The notes beneath the pieces were generated by a model that worked only from the letters and a program-made list of their open reading frames with translations, searched no databases and was not told where the DNA came from. DNA of 9,225 nucleotides, taken from NCBI GenBank assembly GCA_031271065.1, contig JAISWP010000206.1, positions 1 to 9,225 on the forward strand, given 5' to 3'. Shown one piece after another: positions 6,477 through 9,225 of the stretch. Source of the stretch: Synergistaceae bacterium (GTDB lineage Bacteria; Synergistota; Synergistia; Synergistales; Synergistaceae). A program made the position numbers and the translations under genes. The first letter of the stretch is position 1. Every line of letters starts with the position of its first letter.

Positions 6477-6503
6477 AAGAAGCGCCCGCAAGACGCCCGT
6501 TTT
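6444..6503 (+). terminator. Possible weak terminator at the end of the DegT-family gene
   Basis: GCGGGCGC (6444-6451, inside the last codons) is perfectly complementary to GCGCCCGC (6482-6489) after the stop. A second CGCCCG (6494-6499) can pair with the same arm and is followed by TTTT. The loops are long (30 or 43 bases) and the T tract is short, so termination would be weak; it may be a chance GC-rich pairing. Confidence 0.25.
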
Positions 6504-6515
6504 GACTGACTAATA

Positions 6516-6544
6516 TTGTCTTTTGCTGAAATATCGGCTATAAT
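6516..6544 (+). promoter_or_regulatory. Promoter of the YugP-like peptidase gene
   Basis: TTGTCT (6516-6521) and a perfect TATAAT (6539-6544) are separated by exactly 17 bases. The transcript would begin near 6551, placing AAGGAGGG almost at its 5' end and leaving a leader of only about 16 bases. This means that an in-frame TTG at 6516 lies in the promoter and cannot be the start. Confidence 0.6.
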
Positions 6545-6566
6545 AGCATTGCAAGGAGGGATGGAA

Positions 6567-7259
6567 ATGTATCCTGCAATGTTCGATCCTATGTATATTA
6601 TGATGATCATACCGGCGCTTCTTCTGGCGCTCTATGCCCAGGTGAAGGTGAAATCCACTTTCGAACGCTACGGCGCGGTGCGCTCCGCGAAGGGGATCAC
6701 CGCCGAGGCCGTTTCAAGGAGGCTGCTGGACAGTTTCGGATTGGGAAACGTGGCCATAGAGCGCGTTTCGGGGAATTTCACGGACCATTATGACCCAAGG
6801 AGCAGGAAGCTCAGGCTGTCCGATTCCGTCGGAAGCAGTTCCAGCATCGCCGCCGTAGGCGTCGCGGCCCACGAGGTGGGGCACGCCATCCAGGACAAGG
6901 AGGGTTACGCTCCCCTGAAATTCAGGAACTCGCTCGTTCCGGTGACCAATTTCGCCTCCAGCGCAGCGATGCCGTTCTTTTTCCTGGGGATACTGGCGGG
7001 CCTGGCGCCCTTAGTCAAACTGGGCATAGTGCTCTTCTCCTGCGCTGTGGTCTTTCAGCTCGTGACCCTCCCGGTGGAGTTCGACGCCTCGGACCGGGCG
7101 CTCAAACTGCTTTCCGGCACAGGGATTCTCTCCCAGTCCGAGATAAGAGGGGCCAAAAGCGTGCTCTCCGCCGCCGCTCTGACCTACGTGGCCGCCACGC
7201 TGATGGCTGTGATGCAGCTGGCGTACCTGGTCCTCAGATCGCGAGGCAGGAGAAACTGA
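6567..7259 (+). CDS. YugP-type membrane zinc metallopeptidase
   Basis: A 230-residue member of the neutral zinc metallopeptidase family 2 (YugP, Zn_peptidase_2). An N-terminal helix (about 5-24) leads to the typical QVKVKSTFERYGAVRS sequence, then the catalytic HEVGH (102-106) with two zinc-binding histidines and Glu103 as general base. Three more hydrophobic segments follow (about 130-149, 151-168 and 203-222), and Glu171 in LPVEFDAS is the likely third zinc ligand. The active site should sit at the cytoplasmic membrane face. The substrate is unknown for the family; roles in membrane protein quality control are suggested. The ATG at 6567 is chosen because GGAGG ends 7 bases before it, while the ATG at 6561 has no space after the site. 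It is a single-gene unit with promoter before and terminator after. Confidence 0.9.
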   Translation: MYPAMFDPMYIMMIIPALLLALYAQVKVKSTFERYGAVRSAKGITAEAVSRRLLDSFGLGNVAIERVSGNFTDHYDPRSRKLRLSDSVGSSSSIAAVGVAAHEVGHAIQDKEGYAPLKFRNSLVPVTNFASSAAMPFFFLGILAGLAPLVKLGIVLFSCAVVFQLVTLPVEFDASDRALKLLSGTGILSQSEIRGAKSVLSAAALTYVAATLMAVMQLAYLVLRSRGRRN

Positions 7260-7293
7260 CCCTTGTTTATAATCGAAACCTTAGGTAGACTAA

Positions 7294-7327
7294 AGGGTGG
7301 CGAAAGACGCGTCACCCTGATTTTTTT
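7294..7327 (+). terminator. Rho-independent terminator between yugP-like gene and rsmB
   Basis: AGGGTGGCG (7294-7302) pairs with CGTCACCCT (7310-7318) in a 9-bp stem with one G-U pair and a 7-base loop, followed two bases later by seven T residues (7321-7327). It lies 34 bases after the peptidase stop codon. Only 39 bases separate its T tract from the rsmB start, and no promoter is visible there, so it may also act as an attenuator for rsmB. A TATAAT at 7268-7273 without a -35 box could start a leader transcript through it. Confidence 0.88.
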
Positions 7328-7366
7328 GAGGCCGCTGCGGGGCGCTTCGCGACGGGGGATGTGCGC

Positions 7367-8716
7367 ATGAGGGGAATCGAAGGGGCTCTCAAGGTTTTGG
7401 TCGATGTGGAGCGCGGCATGTTCGCCTCCGAATCTCTGAGGCGTGCGCAGCGTGACATAGAGCCCGCCGAGAGAAAGCTCGCCGCGTCTTTAGTCTATAT
7501 CACTCTGCGGAGAAGGGGGCTCTGGAGGCATCTTTTGGGCAGATACTGCCGCAGGCCCGTATCCTCGCTCGGTTCGGATACTCTGCTCTCTCTGGAGGCC
7601 GGTATCGCGGGCGTGCTGGAGCTCCAGCACTTCAAACCCGGAGTGCTCGTCAACGCGCTGGTACAGATGACGAAAAATTCCCCCGGTTCCTCCGGCGACG
7701 CTTCTTTAGTCAACGCTGTCCTGCACAGTGTCATGGAGTCCGCCCCGCCGTACGTCGAGAAGCTGAGAAATTCGGCGGAGCTGCGGGACCAGGCCCTCGG
7801 CTTCGGAGTTCCCGGGTGGGTCGCCTCCGCCTGGGCCCGCGAATGGGGAATGAAGGACGCCAAAAGACTGATCGGCCTTACCACGGCGAATACCTTCACC
7901 GCTCTCAGAGCGTCTCCGGGGACGGACAGGAACGAGTGGGCGTCCTCCCACTGGCCCGGCGCGGCTCTGTCCGAGACGGCCAAGGCCGGAATACTTCTCG
8001 ATTCCAACCCCTATCCTCCCGAGCTGCCGGGTTACGGCACAGGGCAGGTTACGCCTCAGACGGAGTCGTCCATGATAGTGTCCGAGAGTCTGCTGGAATA
8101 CTGGCGCGGAGGCGCTCTGCTGGATATGTGCATGGGCAGGGGAGTGAAGGCGGGTCATATCCTGTCCTTCTGTCCCGGCGCCTCCGCGGAGGGCTGGGAC
8201 ACGTCCGCCCCCAAGCTGAGGTCGGCGGAGCGCGAGTTCGGCCGTCTCGGTATATCGGGGGAACGTTTCAGGACGGTCTGCGGAGACGCGCTCTCCCTTG
8301 TTCCTTCGTCAGCTCCCTCCGCCATACTGCTGGACGCTCCCTGTTCCGGAAGCGGCACCTGGGGCAGACACCCCGACGGCAAGTGGAAAATCAGCCCCGC
8401 GAACGTCGAACGCATGGCCGAACTGCAGAAATTATTGCTGAGCAGGGCGTGCGATATTATATCCCCTGGTGGTATTATAATATACTGCACATGCAGCGTT
8501 TTTCGCGGCGAAAATGAGAACGTGGCCGGTTCCGTGATGGCTTTGAGGCAGGATATGGCGGAGATGCCCCTGAAAGCAAAGTCCCCGGCCTTTCGAAGGG
8601 GAAAACCGTATGGGACTGTAATATTACCGGAATCACCGTGGATGGATGGGTTTTATATAGTTATATTGAAGAAAAAAAATAGTGTGGCTCCGTCCATTAG
8701 GGGGAAGAAAGATTGA
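7367..8716 (+). CDS. rsmB: 16S rRNA (cytosine-967-C5)-methyltransferase RsmB
   Basis: RsmB adds a methyl group to C967 of 16S rRNA using S-adenosylmethionine. The protein has 449 residues. An N-terminal NusB-like RNA-binding domain (about 1-140, RGIEGALKVLVDVERGMFA and AERKLAASLVYITLRRRG) is followed by a Rossmann methyltransferase domain. GQVTPQTESSMIV stands where family members have a QDxSS sequence. Motif IV is DAPCSGSGTWGRHPD with Cys326, and motif VI is YCTCSVFRGENENV with Cys376, the catalytic nucleophile. Motif I, normally DLCAAPGGKT, here reads LDMCMGRGVKAGHI (252-265), a clear departure in the SAM-binding loop. The ATG at 7367 is preferred over the GTG at 7361 because GGGGG (7354-7358) is 8 bases before the ATG and only 2 before the GTG. 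The PASTA gene overlaps its stop codon. The assignment rests on domain order; a related rRNA m5C methyltransferase is possible. Confidence 0.9.
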   Translation: MRGIEGALKVLVDVERGMFASESLRRAQRDIEPAERKLAASLVYITLRRRGLWRHLLGRYCRRPVSSLGSDTLLSLEAGIAGVLELQHFKPGVLVNALVQMTKNSPGSSGDASLVNAVLHSVMESAPPYVEKLRNSAELRDQALGFGVPGWVASAWAREWGMKDAKRLIGLTTANTFTALRASPGTDRNEWASSHWPGAALSETAKAGILLDSNPYPPELPGYGTGQVTPQTESSMIVSESLLEYWRGGALLDMCMGRGVKAGHILSFCPGASAEGWDTSAPKLRSAEREFGRLGISGERFRTVCGDALSLVPSSAPSAILLDAPCSGSGTWGRHPDGKWKISPANVERMAELQKLLLSRACDIISPGGIIIYCTCSVFRGENENVAGSVMALRQDMAEMPLKAKSPAFRRGKPYGTVILPESPWMDGFYIVILKKKNSVAPSIRGKKD

Positions 8717-9225
8717 ACAGGCTATTTCGGTGGGGAATTCTGATTGCACTGGTGATACTCGCCATTTCCAGCTTTATAGCTCTCAGGATTGTCTTCGGAG
8801 ACAATGCTGGGACGGTCGTTCCGTCCCTCGTCGGGCTCCAGTCCGAGGAAGCGGTGCAGCGGCTGAGTGACATCGGGCTTGACGCGGAGGTCGCGGATCA
8901 GCCTGATTCCAACTATCCGGAGGGCACGGTATTCTGGCAGAGCATATCGCCGGGTAAAAAGGCCGTTTTGGGCATGGTGGTGACGCTTAGGGTCAGCAGG
9001 GGGCTTCCGAGGGCCCCTATTCCCGACGTCCGCGGGAAGGAGTTCGCCGCGGCCGTTCAGGAGCTCGATTCGAAGGGTTTCAAACTCGGAGCCGTGATCA
9101 GGGTGGCCGACCGGCTCAAACAGCCCGGGACGGTCATAGCTCAGAATCCCGCCGCGCCGGCTATGGCGCCGGGCAGCAGGATGGTGGACCTTCTCGTCAG
9201 CGAAGGCGGACCTGAACGGGCCGAG
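8713..9225 (+). CDS. Membrane-anchored PASTA-domain protein, 3' partial
   Basis: The frame is open to the window end, giving 171 visible residues. A short basic start (MNRLFRW) precedes one membrane helix (about 8-28), after which the chain should lie outside the cytoplasm. Two PASTA repeats follow: residues about 32-99 (VVPSLVGLQSEEAVQRL ... VFWQSISPGKKAVLGMVVTLRVS) and about 100-167 (APIPDVRGKEFAAAVQEL ... VIAQNPAAPAMAPGSRMVDLLVS). PASTA domains bind peptidoglycan fragments and beta-lactams and occur on PrkC/Stk kinases and penicillin-binding proteins. No kinase domain precedes the helix. The TTG start overlaps the rsmB TGA (TTGA) and has AGGGGG 8 bases upstream, so translation is coupled to rsmB. 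A cell wall sensing or binding role is inferred; the rest of the protein is outside the window. Confidence 0.87.
   Translation, partial: MNRLFRWGILIALVILAISSFIALRIVFGDNAGTVVPSLVGLQSEEAVQRLSDIGLDAEVADQPDSNYPEGTVFWQSISPGKKAVLGMVVTLRVSRGLPRAPIPDVRGKEFAAAVQELDSKGFKLGAVIRVADRLKQPGTVIAQNPAAPAMAPGSRMVDLLVSEGGPERAE

Noticed and set aside
5759..6491. Plus- and minus-strand frames inside the DegT-family gene
   Set aside because: They are Arg/Gly/Pro-rich frame shadows; the aminotransferase has every catalytic residue in the main frame.
6516..6566. TTG start for the YugP-like gene at 6516
   Set aside because: It coincides with the -35 element of a good promoter, and the ribosome binding site is placed for the ATG at 6567.
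8682..8870. 62-codon frame at the rsmB-PASTA junction
   Set aside because: It is out of frame with both genes; the TTG-started frame at 8713 carries the membrane helix and PASTA repeats.

Overview
The window looks like a GC-rich (about 60 %) chromosomal segment from an anaerobic bacterium. The mix of an IscU/IscS pair without the proteobacterial isc partners, an orphan citC-citX pair, a YugP-type membrane metallopeptidase, and an rsmB gene followed by a PASTA protein would suit a Synergistota- or Firmicutes-like genome. Taxonomy is inferred from gene content only. Nothing suggests a phage, plasmid or transposon: no integrase, transposase, CRISPR array, tRNA or rRNA was seen. Several genes start with TTG or GTG, each behind a good ribosome binding site.

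Layout. (1) 2-1135 (+): the 3' part of a gene for a TPR protein with a long Ala/Glu/Arg-rich helix. (2) 1179-3295 (-): a three-gene operon read as cysteine desulfurase (iscS/nifS-like), IscU/NifU-like scaffold and stand-alone MOSC domain protein. The genes are coupled by a 9-nt gap and by a TGATG overlap. (3) 3296-3474: a divergent AT-rich promoter region containing a 12-bp dyad and three short CATG-centred repeats. (4) 3475-5045 (+): citC then citX, coupled by a TTGA overlap; these are activation enzymes for citrate lyase, but no lyase subunit gene is present. (5) 4957-5223 (-): a small two-helix membrane protein, distantly AtpZ-like, overlapping the end of citX tail to tail. (6) 5337-6476 (+): a DegT/DnrJ/EryC1-family sugar aminotransferase. 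(7) 6567-7259 (+): a YugP-type zinc metallopeptidase with its own promoter, followed by a strong intrinsic terminator. (8) 7367-8716 (+): rsmB. (9) 8713-9225 (+): a membrane-anchored PASTA protein, cut by the window end and coupled to rsmB by a TTGA overlap.

How the genes work together. IscS supplies persulfide sulfur to IscU for Fe-S assembly; the MOSC protein, a family linked to sulfur transfer and molybdenum cofactor chemistry, is probably a second sulfur client. CitC and CitX together would prepare and acetylate the acyl carrier subunit of citrate lyase encoded elsewhere. The rsmB-PASTA pair resembles the Firmicutes rsmB-rlmN-prpC-prkC neighbourhood, but here a PASTA protein without a kinase domain directly follows rsmB.

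No wholly new defence or mobile system was found. The points most worth a second look are the desulfurase-scaffold-MOSC operon, the altered SAM-binding motif of RsmB, the kinase-less PASTA gene, and the terminator placed between the yugP-like gene and rsmB with no evident promoter after it.
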